Source: Corella eumyota (taxonomy: Eukaryota > Chordata > Ascidiacea > Phlebobranchia > Corellidae). Taken from it: DNA of 64,000 bases. This document shows, in pieces, positions 22,129 to 47,790 of this stretch. The position numbers and the translations under genes were made by a program. Positions within the stretch are counted from its first letter, which is position 1. Each line of letters opens with the position of its first letter. The stretch lies in contig OY720100.1 in NCBI GenBank assembly GCA_963082875.1, forward strand, positions 9,300,001-9,364,000, given 5' to 3'. The notes under the pieces were generated by a model. That model had not been told where the DNA came from and searched no databases. It saw only the letters and a program-made list of their open reading frames with translations.

Positions 22129-25100
22129 ATGTTAAGATTGTGTTGTGTATTATTGTTGTTGTCACCTTGTTTAAGTTTCTATCTTCCGGGTTTAGCACCT
22201 GTAAGCTATTGTGAAAAATCTACAGAAACATGCTCTGTAAGTATTAATTTTGATTTTAAAAAGGAACTAATAATTTTTTGTATTTTGGGTTTCAAATTGT
22301 ATATATACAGAATATATTGTATATATTTATGTACTATCATTGTTTTAAAATTAGATTAAATTATTTTGTTAAAGCTTTTTCTAAATGGTAAATAATAAAT
22401 ATTTTACAATTGTGTTAAAAATATCAAGCCAGTAAAATTTAAAACAAATTTATGCTAAAATAGGCTTCCTCTCTCAGTACAGAACAATGGTGTCAGGAAA
22501 TAATACTTAGAATAAATATTCTGTGTTTTAACCACAAACAATGAAAATTCATCTGTTCTGTTAATTCCAATAAACCTAATATCTTATGCAGTTTTTGTTG
22601 GTGCATATGGTTCTAAATTAATTACCTTATTGTTCTGCAAATTAGTATCTCCTAATTGTAATATTTTAGCAGTAACTTACTGAATACTGATTTGTTTTTA
22701 AATATTTTTAAAATGGAAGTCTTTGTTAAAAAAAATTTCTTTAATTTTGGTTTATATTTATTTTTTTTAGAACAATATTCAAGTATTCGTGAACCGATTA
22801 GTTTCAGTTGAATCAATTATTCCCTACGAATATTCATCATTTGATTTTTGCCCTTCAAAAGATAAAACAATTAAGTCACCAACTGAAAACCTGGGCCAGG
22901 TTTTATTTGGGGAAAGAATTAGACCATCTCCTTATGCTGTAGGTTTTGTCGATAATTCAAAAATGTTTTGTATAAAAACTGCTTTAACAAAGTTTTTTTT
23001 AACCTAAACATTATGTGATTATGTTTTTCACATTTTTTTTTATGTATATATGTATATATTTACAAAAACTTTAGATTCTAACTAATTTTTTTACAATATC
23101 AGCATGTACTTATTATTTTATATACTATTAGATGTATAGTCTATACAAATTATTATGTTAGCTATAATAAAAGATAAGATTTGTTTAATGTTTTTATAAT
23201 GCTTTTTAGTTTGCAGGGAAATCGGTTGATACTCTTATGAGATTAAAATTACTTATGTATTATTTATTTAGTTTTCATTCAACAAATCTCAAACTTGTCA
23301 ACCTATTTGTAAGAAGTCGTATACTGAAGAAGATGAAGCTTTAAAGTTTCTCAAATATGGAATGTTGTTTTCTTATGAAAATAGATGGTAATTTTAAATA
23401 TTGTTCACATAATTTTAATATTACTTAATTATTTTTTATATATATACTAAAAGATTTTATTCCTTTTTTTTTGAAGTTTGTGAATAAAATTCTTTTTTAT
23501 TTTTTTAAAATTTTGGACATTATAATATATTACCACTTTTTATTTTAGGATTGTCGATAATATGCCGATAGCTTGGTGTTATGACACAACAAGTAACGAA
23601 AAATTTTGTAGTCCTGGTTTTCCAATTGGATGTTTTGTTGATGAAAAAGGTGTACCAAAAGATGCTTGTGTGACCAGAGTAAGTGTGCTTTTTAATATTC
23701 ATGTATTCAAATTTTACAAGTTTGACTTTTTTTTAAACTATTACTTTTAGAAAGCTATGCATTTAAAATGATTTTTTTATTTTTTTGTTTTATATAATCT
23801 ATGTTAATAAATAATCGCTTAAAGTATTTTTCATTGAGTTTCAACTTATAATTTTAAAAAGCGAATGTTGTCAACTTAAGATTATAAATGCCTGGGGCAG
23901 TTTTCTAATTAGTTACAACAAAACTCGTTACACGTGTTTTACAATATATATAACTCTACAATCCTATTCCATATAATATTGCACATGATACCTAGTTTTT
24001 TTATTTAAGAATTTTCCCTTTATAATTAACTTTAGGTATTATCACCATAAATTCAAACAAAACTTTCTTTAACTATTGTTTTAAGTTAGTTTAAGGAAAA
24101 AGTTTTGTAAAAAAACCAGTAATTTTTTAAATAATTGTTAATGCAATTCAGTAAAACTATATAGTATTTTAATAACCTTAACCTTGTGGTGAATCATTAC
24201 AGGGAGAATACAACAAACCTGACACCTACTACATTTTCAACCATGTTGATATTACAATTTATTACAACACTGGAAGTGATAGTGACAGAAAGGGAGCAAG
24301 ATTGGTCAAGGCCACAGTGGAACCAAGAAGGTAAAAACTAGATTTAATCTGTATGCTAACATTAAAAGGATATGTGTTTCAATGTGAAACTATTTATTTT
24401 ATTTGTGATTCTGTTTGATTTGTAACTTATTGCTATTTTTTAGTGTTTCTGACGACAAATGTGGTGAAACACCTCTTGGAATTTCTAAAAAATTTGACAA
24501 AACTGTTGACATACATTACACCTACTCCATTAAATTTGTGGTATGTTATATAGCTTTTGTATGCTACTTAAAAAATGGACATTGTTTTTATAACATATAA
24601 ATACACTTTTGGCCCAATTATGGTTAGGTTTGTTTTTATGATTTACATATCTTGAGTTTGTTTAGGGCTCTTAAAATACGTATTTATTAGGATTTTTTTC
24701 AACTTTAAACATTTTTTTTGTTATTTTTAAACAAAAAAATGTTATTATTTAACTGGGGTAGTAAAATATATGTTATTTGCAAATTATATCTTGAAAGTAA
24801 AATACTAGAAGAGAAACAAGACAAAAAGATGTTATGGTCAACCTTATAACAAATTTCCTTTTACAAAAAAAGTTTAAATTAAAGTTACACAATTTAAATG
24901 ATTTTAGGAGCAAAATGAAATTGCTTGGGCATCCAGATGGGATTACATTCTTGACTCGAAACCTAGCACTAACATCCAGTGGTTTTCCATCATGAACTCT
25001 CTTGTGATTGTTCTTTTCTTATCAGGGATGGTTGCCATGATTACAATCAGGAGTTTGCACAAAGATATTGCAAGATATAACCAGATTGAGGCAGTGGTTA

Positions 25101-28100
25101 GTCGTATTTCTTTTCTTTGTACTAAAATTGGTGTATAAAGGCAAAAAATTAATATTAAGTATATATATGCATAAAATAAGTGCTGTTACAATAAAAATGA
25201 TTAAATGTATAATTTCATTACAAATTGAACAAAATTACTATATTTTAAAAAAAAATTGTTAAACAGAATTTCTACACTACTAATTACATATTATTTTTGC
25301 TTTTTTTAATGTTATGGCATAATATTTAACTAGCTTAAGTTTTTTGTTGTCTGTTTATTTGGTTTTTGTTTTATTGTAACAATGTTTTATTTTGATCATA
25401 GGAAGATGCTCAGGAAGAGTTTGGATGGAAATTAGTTCACGGAGATGTATTCAGACCTCCTACTAAAGCAATGTTGTTGTCTGTATTTGTTGGAGTTGGA
25501 ACTCAGGTACTGTATTTAAACATAAGACAAGTTTTAGTCTACTTTTTATATTTATTTCAAAAAAATAAATAAAATTTAGGTATGAAAATGCATGGAATAC
25601 TTTTAATGTTTTCTATTGTATTACTAAAGCTGAAATTTAATGTGTTTTACATGTATTCGGAACTTTGTTTTGTTTTGACTTGAGGCTTTTTTTAATCTAA
25701 CTACCTGTTAGGGATCCAATAGGTTTATATTAATGAATATGTTTTGCTATTTAGGTAATCACCATGACGTTTATAACTCTTCTTTTTGCCTGTTTTGGTT
25801 TCCTTTCTCCAGCAAACAGGGGAGCTCTTGGAACAGCTCTTGTTGTTTTGTTTGTGTTTTGTGGAGTTGTAGCAGGATATGTTTCAGCTAGATTGTACAA
25901 AAGTAAGAGATTTTAAATATATTTTGCTATATTTTATTAAGTTTCTATATGTGTTTATTTTATTTTAGTAACGCTAATTAAATAAGAATAAGATTTTAGT
26001 GTTTATTTTTACAAGCTTTTTTTGCTTTTAAAGATTGCTATTGTTATGGTAATTTTTATAAAAATCTGTTTTTTTGTGTCTTAAGTATATAATTCTTTTC
26101 ATAAAAGTTTTGCACGCCCAATTTTTCGCTAATCTTTTTTAAATTATTTAGTGCAATACAAAGCATTTAATTTTTGTTTTTATTTAAAGGTTTAGGAGGA
26201 GAAAAATGGAAAACAAATGTTATAATGACAGCTTTCTTGGTCTCAGGGTAAATACTCATATTAGATAATAAAACAAACAAAATTTTAAAATAATTAAATT
26301 TTTATACCAATTTTAAGATAAAAATTTTGCTTAGCATAAACATTTTTTTCAAAAGAAATTTTATGCAATTAAGCAATTTATCTTTTGCTTTGAATGTGAG
26401 TTTTTTAAAAATATATTTTATTTCAAAAAACTTTTTTTTAACTTAAACAATTCTACAGATTTGTGTTCCTGATTTTCTTTATGATCAACTTGATATTATG
26501 GGGTGAGGGTAGCAGTGCTGCCATACCCTTCTCAACCTTGATTGCAATCTTAGCTCTTTGGTTTGGGGTCTCAGTCCCTCTTACTTTTATTGGGGCCTAT
26601 ATTGGATACAAAAAACAGGTTGGTGTATCTTATTTTTATTTTTGTATGGGGTAATAAACCAGTCATTTTTACAAGTTAGGGTTTAAATTTTCAAGAACAA
26701 TTTTACCTACAAATATATTTAATTTATTTAAATATTTGTTGCGATGTTTTACATTTTTTTTTTTTAAATAAATTTTTTTTCTCTTCGCAGCCTTTCGAGC
26801 ATCCAGTTCGCACAAATCAAATCCCTCGTCAGATCCCAGAGCAACTTCTTTACACTCAACCTCTTCCCGGAATTGTCATGGGAGGAATTCTTCCGTTTGG
26901 TTGCATCTTTATTCAACTCTTCTTTATCCTTAACTCCATCTGGTAAGAAAACCTTTTGGTAAACTTTTCTTTTAAATTTAAAAAAAGATTATCAAAAATT
27001 ATATTTTTTTTTTTCGAGAATTATTTCACTTTATTAAAGTTATTGTGAATAATATAAACATAGGATTAAGCTTTTTAAAATCATTGTAAATGCATGTATA
27101 TTCGTATTGACTTTAAAAATTCATTATAGATGGTTAACCCTAGTTTAATCAAGATTTTTTTAATAAATTTAGTTTGTGTCTGTCTTGCAAAACAGTACTA
27201 ATTTAACTAAAAATATTTATCTTTTAAATTAACTAGGTCACACCAGTTATATTACATGTTTGGATTTTTGTTTTTGGTTGCAATTATTTTGGTGATTACA
27301 TCGAGTGAAACCACCATTCTACTTTGCTACTTCCATCTAGCTTCCGAGGTAATTTTAATACTACTTTTATTAAAAAAAACTTATACTATAGTCCGGGTAG
27401 TTATCTAGTTGTGTTTACTAAAGTTAGATAGGGCAAAATAAAAATAGTATAAACGTGAATATACTTACTAACGGTTGTTCAATATATTTAACTTTGATAT
27501 GATTAATATTTATTTTGCAGTACAGTGTTAAATAAGTAGCTGTTATGTACATGTTTCAGATATTTTACCAATTCATTCATTTAATATTTAAAAAATGTTG
27601 TTTAGTGTAAATATACATCTTTACTGAATAGGAATTTATAGAATGTCTTATTATAGCTGAGGAAATAATTAACAGTATAACATATGGACAACAACAACTT
27701 AAGTAGAAAAAACAGAATAATATATGCCATATGCAATAAATGTTTCTTTTGAACATTGTAAGAAACTGTGTTTTAATAAAGTCAACTTTGTATGTTATAC
27801 ATGTTTTAACATTCCAATATTTTTGCAAAATTTGAATAAAACCTATCAGAAGACGAAGGATGTAGAATTTTAAAATCTTATTATTTGTGTGTTTTATAAG
27901 AACTTAAATTAAAATTCCTTTTTTTTAAATTCACTTTTTACAGGATTATCGTTGGTGGTGGCGATCTTTTCTAACATCTGGTTTCACTGCAGTTTACTTT
28001 TTTATTTATGCAATTCACTTCTATATCACTAAACTTGCTATTGAGGGATTTGCGTCAGCTATGCTCTATTTTGGTTACACCCTTATTATGTCTGTCATGA

Positions 28101-28267
28101 TTTTCCTTTTTACAGGTATTATGTTTTTACCTTTTCAAGTTTTTTTTTAATTTAAATATTTTTACTTTTTTTGTTGCTAAAAAATTTGAATTTTTACAGG
28201 CACCATCGGATTTGCTGCATGCTTTTGGTTTGTAACCAAAATCTACAGTGTAGTAAAGGTGGATTAA
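22129..28267 (+). CDS. TM9SF2: Transmembrane 9 superfamily member 2
   Basis: Nine-membrane-span protein (nonaspanin) of the endosome/Golgi, linked in animals to Golgi enzyme localisation and glycosphingolipid synthesis. Exons: 22129-22236, 22771-22938, 23272-23387, 23549-23678, 24203-24330, 24444-24540, 24908-25096, 25402-25506, 25755-25902, 26190-26247, 26459-26618, 26791-26942, 27237-27348, 27944-28115, 28200-28267; 1,911 nt, 636 residues against 663 in human. A signal peptide (1-17) is followed by a lumenal domain with the TM9SF2-type block [13 protein letters not shown] and [10 protein letters not shown], which separates it from TM9SF4. From about residue 265 the sequence is close to vertebrate TM9SF2 throughout ([55 protein letters not shown]). 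The C-terminus VVKVD keeps the KxD Golgi-retention (COPI-binding) signal. Introns are unusually AT-rich compared with exons. Its 3' end meets that of ACP5. Confidence 0.97.
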
Positions 28268-28787
28268 ATATTGCACAAGAGAAAGGCTTTGCTAAAAAGT
28301 TTTTACCTTTTTTCAAAAAAAGGTAAATTAGATGACATTGCACAGTGAAATTCGACAAATATTTTTTTGTAAAAATTTTTTGGTTATTGTTACCAAGAAA
28401 AATTAGAAACTTTTTATTAAATATTTCTTATAAGTTTGTAAATTCTATTAACAAAGAAGTGTATATTATTGTATCCTTTAGGTGGCTTTTAAACATGTAA
28501 TTTATATATATCTGTTTGTATTTTAATACCTTTTTTCAGTGCATTTTAAATACCTATTCTGAAATGCAAAATTTGTTACTTAATATACTGTATCGTAATC
28601 GGAATCTTTTATAGATAAGTTTTATCAGTTTACACGTTGGTTAAATGGTTATATTACTTAGTAAACTCATTTAAAGTATGTAAAATTCTGCAAAATTAAG
28701 TTTAAACTGAATTAATTCATGTATTAATTTAACTGTTTTAATTAAAAAAAAATTGGTTCTGTTGTGTCAATTTCTGCTGATGTTACA

Positions 28788-28800
28788 AATAAAAAATAAA
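28788..28800 (+). terminator. Polyadenylation signals of TM9SF2
   Basis: Two AATAAA hexamers at 28788-28793 and 28795-28800, about 520 bp after the stop codon. Confidence 0.65.
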
Positions 28801-28823
28801 CCCAGCTTTTAAACCTTTTTGTT

Positions 28824-28829
28824 TTTATT
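28824..28829 (-). terminator. Polyadenylation signal of ACP5
   Basis: AATAAA on the minus strand, 42 bp after the ACP5 stop. Because it is 24 bp from the TM9SF2 signals and points the other way, cleavage of each transcript probably falls within the other's 3' UTR. Confidence 0.65.
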
Positions 28830-28870
28830 TTTGCACTGAGTATGACGTCATCCTGTTATGGGGTCACAAA

Positions 28871-31061
28871 TTATTTTTGACGTGGTTCAACATCGTAGGA
28901 GTAGACTTCCGCTCCATCCCGGCCTTGAATAAAAAACATTCTTAGGCTCTTGTCAGTCACCTCAACTCGACCAAAACAACCACCCAAACCTTCCATCTCT
29001 CCCCATCTAAACACAGTGTTTTAAAAACTTTATAATTTAGTGGCATGGGATTAGATAAATCTTCGAACTTGGGATCTTATATTAGAGTATTTTACCTAAA
29101 ATTATATTGGTTACCAGTTGCGATTTACTTACGTGTAGTTGACATGAAATTCTGTTGCGTTTTGGTTTCGAAATGTTGGCGAAACAAAATTGCTACAGCC
29201 CACCACAAAGTAGTTTGTCACCGAGTTCTCGTTGTTAGCCTCGTTTAAATGCTAAAAAAATATTTTTATCCGGTCTTATAAACTTAAAAGTGTGCGACAT
29301 TTTACTCTGTTCAGTTTAATATTGGTTGTTACTAATTGCTATGCAACTGAATACGTAAGCTTAGCCGAGAGTAAGAAGTTTTACTAATAGATAAGTAGCA
29401 GTTTCATTTAATTATACTTGCAACTTTAAATTAATTTAATGTTTGACATACATATTTCTCGTAAATTCGTAATGTCAAACGTTTTATTTGTCATTACGTG
29501 AAACGAATTCGAAATTTGCCTACACGCCCACGTGAAAGGCCTATTATTGTTAATTTAATATCACCTGTAAATTGTGCTCATGTCCAGCTAGATAAGCGGA
29601 TACTTTATATTGATCCAAAAGAGGTTTTAGTCGCTCAACTAAACATGGATTTGTCGGCCCTGTGATACCAGCAGCCAGGATAGGATAATGTCCAACCACC
29701 ATAAGGTAATCAGCACTAAAATAAACAAAGGTTTATAACAAACAGGATAAATACAAACTTATTCTGTATTAAACTGTACTTTCAAGTTAATTTTTATATA
29801 TCTAAAAAAAGGAAATTAAGCCAACCAACAAGTCATATTTTGATTACTCTTTTGCATCCTGAAGTTGTGTTTCTAGCCACAACCATTGCTCGGTTGCCAT
29901 GGTTTCATCAATCGGAGTTCCTTTCCCGTTGATACCACATTGAATCGTTGTATCCATCATTACAATTTTGGTCTTGACACTCACCCCACTCGACGTATTT
30001 ATTGTGTAGTCTAACGTGTACCAATACCAAGGGTATGTCCTGTAGAAGTGTTGGGGTAGTTAACACGAAACTATAGCTGTGTGTATAGGCTAAGGATCGT
30101 ATTCGTGCCCTTTCTAAATATCTTTGTAAGAATTTTACACAATATAATAAGCTTTGTGGTTATTAAAGTTTAATACCACGACCTTTTTAAATTTGTGTTT
30201 TATACACTACCATTTTAAACACTAAAAATATCGAAGTTTTTAAAAAAAGTTGTTTTATCGTGAAGAAATGTTGGTTGGTTCTATTTTGGTCTTTGAATTA
30301 TTATCCGAAATCGAAACTTTTTTAAAATGTGACATTTTGACGACATTGTTCGACTATTTATACTAAACTAAATATAAAATTAAGAACAAACAACAACAAT
30401 TTCACTTTCGTTTACTTACCATCGTGACGAAATGTGAGAATAATCCAGCTGTGCCTTTGCGCTACCATGCCAATCATGGTTGCCCATTGTTGGGTACCAT
30501 GGCACAAACAATGAAGACGCATTGTACACGTCTTCATACGTTTTCTTATATAAAAAAAAACAGATAGTTATTTACATTTTATTTTAAAACGTTTAACCCC
30601 TTTTTAGGTTATTGTTTATGCTATATTATTTTTTAATTTGTTATGAAAATGTCATTTACGGCAAAAAATTTAAGTTAAAAACTTGCAGTAAAAATACATT
30701 TCCTTGTTACCTTGAAACGTATGTCGTTTTCATCCTTGACTCCTAGAAAGTAAAAGTTATCGCCCAAAGCCAACACAAAACTTGAATCCTTTGCTTTCCC
30801 CACATCACCCATCTTTTCAGCGACCCTCCATTGGGTTGGAGTCGTATAAAATGGGGGCGGCCACCCTCCGTAGTCACCCGCAATCAGAAAGTGAAGCGTG
30901 TCTTGATTAAGAGTAACTAAAACCAAGAATATTTAAGATTTTTGCTCAAATTATCTAAACTTGAAATACAGAATAAAATTTTTAGCTTAATACTCACCTT
31001 CGATGGGTGGAACCTCAGCTACGGCAACAGCGAAAACGCTTAAGCAAATTAAAAACCACAT
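28871..31061 (-). CDS. ACP5: Tartrate-resistant (purple) acid phosphatase type 5
   Basis: Secreted/lysosomal binuclear metallophosphatase that hydrolyses phosphate monoesters at acid pH. Exons: 30998-31061, 30711-30916, 30420-30544, 29848-30039, 29565-29715, 29133-29251, 28871-29006; 993 nt, 330 residues, matching human ACP5 (325). A signal peptide covers about 1-16. All metal ligands expected for the family are visible: D36 (AGDYGGW), D74 and Y77 (LGDNFY), N112 (GNHDWHG), H205 (VVGHYP), H241 and H243 (GHEHNLQ). The usual motif is GHDHN; here the residue between the histidines is Glu. The region corresponding to the mammalian protease-sensitive loop (after about 155) is present but different in sequence. 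The ATG is preceded by a short AT-rich leader. Head to head with CASK, with an inverted-repeat element in between. Confidence 0.95.
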
Positions 31062-32097
31062 TTTCAAGTTGTATTCAAGGATAAGTACGACTTGAATATG
31101 TCAATTGGGGTTAATATTTTTTGTTTATATATGTCTACAAAATTATCTACTCGGTCATGTGACCACAAGATAACGTGGAAATAAAGATTACAACTTAATC
31201 CACTTGACGAGAATATATTTTCGGATCGTATGGATTGATTGACTATTAGATGGATAGAAGGATCGAATGGGTCGGATGTGTAAATGGGTAATCTGAATAG
31301 GTAAGGGTTAGGGTAAGGGTTTAATTCATGAAACTTCTTTTTTTAATTAAATATCCGTCAAATATGCATTTGAATTATGTAATATCTGTTTAATATATAT
31401 TCGATTCAGTTAATAAAACTCGATCCATTAATCCGTTCGATCCGTTGATCCGTCAAATATATATTTTCGTCAAGTAGATTAAGTCCGATTCGGAAATAAA
31501 TAAAATATTTTACAAAAATGCACAATAGGGAAAAAATTTAAAATCTTAAGTTGTTTTATTTTTTTATTTTTTATAAAATTTTTTACCAATATTTAAATTT
31601 CTTTAACATGTTTTTTAAACTTTATTTATTTTTGAGGATCATTTGTTTTGCAATAAAACTTTAGATATTCACTAAAGCGTGTCGTTTTATGACGTCACTT
31701 GTAATTGTTTGTTTTTTGCAATAAAAGGCAGATGTGTTCTGCTTTGGAAAGTAAGGTTAAATAAATAATTGTTACGAACCTAGAATATTAACTTTTTAAG
31801 TTTCCGTTTCTGTGTAGATTTAGTTTTTGTGTATTTTTGGATTTCAGGAAACTAAAGTTTGGCTTTTAATCACAGACAGCTTTAAAATTAAACTAAAAAT
31901 GAAAAAAAAATTAGATTGATATGGTTAATATTCGCCTGTTTGTTAATTTTAAAAATCACATGTCTGCATGTCATTTAGATCGAGTTTTTCACATTTAATT
32001 AAAAACTAAATTTATGTATTTATTTAATTTGTTTTATTTAGTGTACTACTACTTCTTTAAAATTGTTATGTTTTTGCTCTATCACTAAAACACTTTA
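31062..32097. promoter_or_regulatory. Divergent intergenic region, ACP5 / CASK
   Basis: One kilobase holding both 5' ends. It contains the inverted-repeat element at 31193-31485 and a perfect TGACGTCA at 31690-31697. No gene seen. Confidence 0.45.
31193..31485. mobile_element. MITE-like inverted-repeat element
   Basis: The left arm from 31193 (ACTTAATCCACTTGACGA) matches the reverse complement of the right arm ending near 31483 (ACTTAATCTACTTGACGA), and both continue with AATATAT-rich sequence and GGATC. The total length is about 290 bp with no coding capacity. The interior has degenerate GGATCGA/GATCCGTT runs and telomere-like TTAGGG/TAAGGG units around 31300-31322. Target-site duplications are not clear, so class and boundaries are tentative. 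Confidence 0.5.
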
Positions 32098-44807
<12,710 letters not shown>

Positions 44808-45806
44808 ATATTTACACAAACCACACATGCAACAGTAATATGTTTACATAAAATGTTGTCCATGGGAAATTTTGAAAGTAGCAAGAAATTTTACAAAGGA
44901 ATCAATGATTTTGGGCATTTTTTGGGAGGGGAGATAACATATATTTGTCAGAAGTTGGTAATTCAAAAATGATGTCTTCCTACCAATTAAAGTTATAATT
45001 AACCAGAAATTGTTATTTAGCCCCTTTAAATCTTAATTTTGCAACAAATATAATTTTAGTGAGGATAAAATAAATATTTTTCTTCTTGCCATAATTTAAT
45101 AGTTACCTATGCTATCTTTAAAGGACATTTTTAGTAGTTAAAATAAAACCATAGTATGTAACATAAAGGAAAGCATAGCAACTAAGAACTACTCTTTAAA
45201 CAGTTTTTGTAAAACAACACACAAACAAGCAGTTAAGTTTTTGTCTTAGTTAAATATAAACAGATTTTGTTAATATTTTTACATTCGCTTAATATTTTTT
45301 TACAGGTGTATTAAAAACTTAATAATCTCAAATAAGTACAGCTTGTCATTTAATTACTATTATCTTTTTTGATTTTAAATCTAATCATGTTCTTATGCTT
45401 GTTATTATTATTGTAAACATGCTACATGAACAGTTTTAAGTACACTTGTAATTTTGCAAATTTATAAAAATATTAATTATTGTTAAATATATTTTTAAAA
45501 GTACCGTCATTTTTCCTTTGTTATATTTTTGGAAATATTTTGATTTTGTTAAAATTGTGCCAATGTTTTATTAATTGTAAATGGGCTGCCATATTCTAGT
45601 ATTAGATCATGTTATATGGGTGCTTCACATTTAAAAGTTTCACTTAATTATGGTTGCTGGTTGTTAAGTTTTTTAATTTTCTTATAATCAACTGTGTGCT
45701 GTTTAATAATAATCTGATTCGCTAACTTTGTTCTGGATTGTTTTTGAAATATCCTTGTACAAATATCTTGTTTATTTACTCATGAAAGGAAATATAATTT
45801 TATTAA

Positions 45807-45812
45807 AATAAA
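45807..45812 (+). terminator. Candidate polyadenylation signal of CASK
   Basis: AATAAA about 1 kb after the CASK stop. Earlier AATAAA-like hexamers exist (for example near 45069), so the real end needs transcript data. Confidence 0.4.
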
Positions 45813-46314
45813 CTCACAATGTTAGAAAAACACAACCTGTTTTTTTGTAAATGTAGCATTTGATTTGTTTAAATTTACAGATTAAACTTTAGTCTGTATT
45901 TTATTTTTAAAATGGCAGTTTTTGCTAGTCATATGTTTTTTCTAGTTTTTTTTTAAATTAAAAATCACGCACAAAGTTAGTTAAAGTTCTTGTTGGCTCA
46001 AATGTTAAACGCAAAAAATGAAGAACTGCACTTGCACATTTCAAAATTATCCAGAAATTAGCACAGAGTGTTACAATATGTGCCTGAGTGGAGTGCACTA
46101 ATAAACAAAATTTTACCCACACCATTAAGTCAAGTGAATTAATATGCCACTATGTGGATCATTAAAAGACGTAGTATTATAAAATTATACCCAATATTTA
46201 TGATCAAATTTAGAGACCACCAACAATGAGTTTATGCTAGTACCACAAATTACTAGAATTATATTTTAGTATTTCACTCATTCAAAACTTTTATTTCTCC
46301 GTCAATTTTTAATA

Positions 46315-46320
46315 TTTATT
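46315..46320 (-). terminator. Polyadenylation signal of CCDC42
   Basis: AATAAA on the minus strand 28 bp after the stop codon at 46348. Confidence 0.65.
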
Positions 46321-46347
46321 TAGTTGTAATGGCATAAAAACTTTAAT

Positions 46348-47280
46348 CTATACAGAAGCTGGTTGATTTGCAGCTTCGACTCTTTTAATCTCCATTGTAA
46401 TTTGACTTAAATCTTGAATAAACATCTGAATCTTTTCAAGCTGAAGAGGAGTATTTTCAATTGGAACAGTAGCCTGCTGTTTAAGATGTTTATTGACTAA
46501 TTGGAACAGATTGTGAGTAGCGATCTTAATTCGACCTAAAAGCAAAGTTTTCTTAGCAGCTGTGTTTTGAATGTGAGTCCACTTGCTCTCCCATTTAACA
46601 GCTTTACTTTGGGCTTGGTCTAATCTGGTTTGTAGTTGTGCAAGCTGGTTATTATAATACAAAATCTCATTGTTTTTATCTTCGGTAAATTTTACAAGTT
46701 TAGCTTTTTCCTTCTCGATTGCATCTTGGTTAAGTTGATCGCGTTCAACTAAATCAACATGGGTTGCAACTAAAGTGTCGTAACGACCAATGATCTCTCT
46801 TATTTCACCAAATTCATCTGTAGATTCTTGAACACGCTCCATGTACTTTTGGAAGATTGAATTTTTCTCAAGTTTCTTTTGATAACGATCTCGTTCCTTG
46901 CTTAAGTGATTAATGTCGTCTTTTAGCCGATCAATGTCTTTTTCCTTTGACCTTCTAAGCTCGCGCTCATCATGAGACTTCTTCACAGCTCTTGCTCTTT
47001 TCGAATCATTTTCTTTTAAAAACTTGTCAAACTTTAAAAGAGACTCTTTCAACTGGTGTTCTTTTCGTTCTAATTCCTCTCTTCTTTGCTGCAAACTCTC
47101 CATTTTCATTTGAAACTCTTCCTTCTGAGCAGCTAGGGCCTGTTCTACCTCTGCCATCTCCCGCCTCTTTTCCAGCAGCTTTGTTGCCGGGGTAAGATGA
47201 TCGTCCTCCCTTTCTGGCATCTTTACCAAGAGTTTATCTTCAAAAGTACTTCGAAAATAATCTTCTAAATTAACCGTCAT
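46348..47280 (-). CDS. CCDC42: CCDC42 / CFAP73-family coiled-coil ciliary protein
   Basis: Axonemal/centrosomal coiled-coil protein (DUF4200 family) needed for sperm flagella in mammals. The whole 310-residue frame is one exon, about the length of human CCDC42 (316). It is coiled coil from about residue 30 to 300. Diagnostic runs shared with human CCDC42 include FLKENDSKRARAVKK (89 on), EIREIIGRYDTLV, LARLQ-type NNQLAQLQTRLDQAQSK, and WTHIQNTAAKKTLLLG followed by TATHNLFQLVNKHLK-like sequence and IQDLSQI near the end. Start: the first ATG, followed by NLEDYF, which aligns with the human AEYF start region. Codon use is GC-richer than in the neighbouring genes. It is the only intronless gene here, so an old retrocopy or intron loss is possible. 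Convergent with CASK. Confidence 0.94.
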   Translation of the reverse strand: MTVNLEDYFRSTFEDKLLVKMPEREDDHLTPATKLLEKRREMAEVEQALAAQKEEFQMKMESLQQRREELERKEHQLKESLLKFDKFLKENDSKRARAVKKSHDERELRRSKEKDIDRLKDDINHLSKERDRYQKKLEKNSIFQKYMERVQESTDEFGEIREIIGRYDTLVATHVDLVERDQLNQDAIEKEKAKLVKFTEDKNNEILYYNNQLAQLQTRLDQAQSKAVKWESKWTHIQNTAAKKTLLLGRIKIATHNLFQLVNKHLKQQATVPIENTPLQLEKIQMFIQDLSQITMEIKRVEAANQPASV

Positions 47281-47699
47281 GATCGCGTCGTTTGTTTACT
47301 TATTTTAAAACCTTGGTGTACAGATAGAGCTTATAGAGCGTTGGTACAAAACTAAATATCCAAAGGGTTGCTTTGAAGACGAAAGTCTAATTTAATATTG
47401 TCTTTTTCTGTGTAACACAATTAATATCTGTTTACGCGTACATGCCATATAGAAATGTAGCAATTGTGTTGCTATGGTAGCGATCATTCACCCGTGCCTT
47501 AATTTGTCACTTGTGTTGCTATATTATTTTTAAAATTGTCTTAAATTTAAGTCATGAAAATCTGTAAAAATTATAGCGTTAATTAGTTTATTACGTTTAA
47601 TTTTTAAAAACTTTATCAATTTTTTTTGCTGTAACTTTAAAATCTTTCTGATACTTAGGCTAAACTTATACCTAGCACATAAGTACTACGGGGACGCGG

Positions 47700-47790
47700 A
47701 ATTTGAGGGAATGGAAAATGAAGGAACGGAAAATGAAGGAACCGGAAAATGAAGGAACCGGAAAATGAAGGAACGGAAATTGAAGGAAAG
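47700..47790. repeat. Minisatellite, left arm (GGAACGGAAAATGAA units)
   Basis: About six tandem 15-16 bp units of the form GGAAC(C)GGAAAATGAA. The same unit occurs in the opposite orientation from 47983. Confidence 0.85.

Larger units (their letters stand above)
44808..46347. other. Tail-to-tail region, CASK / CCDC42
   Basis: Holds the CASK 3' UTR (AATAAA at 45807-45812, about 1 kb past the stop) and the short CCDC42 3' UTR. AT-rich, no further gene seen. Confidence 0.5.

Noticed and set aside
46992-47195. Plus-strand frame of 67 codons
   Set aside because: Antisense to the CCDC42 coiled-coil coding sequence.
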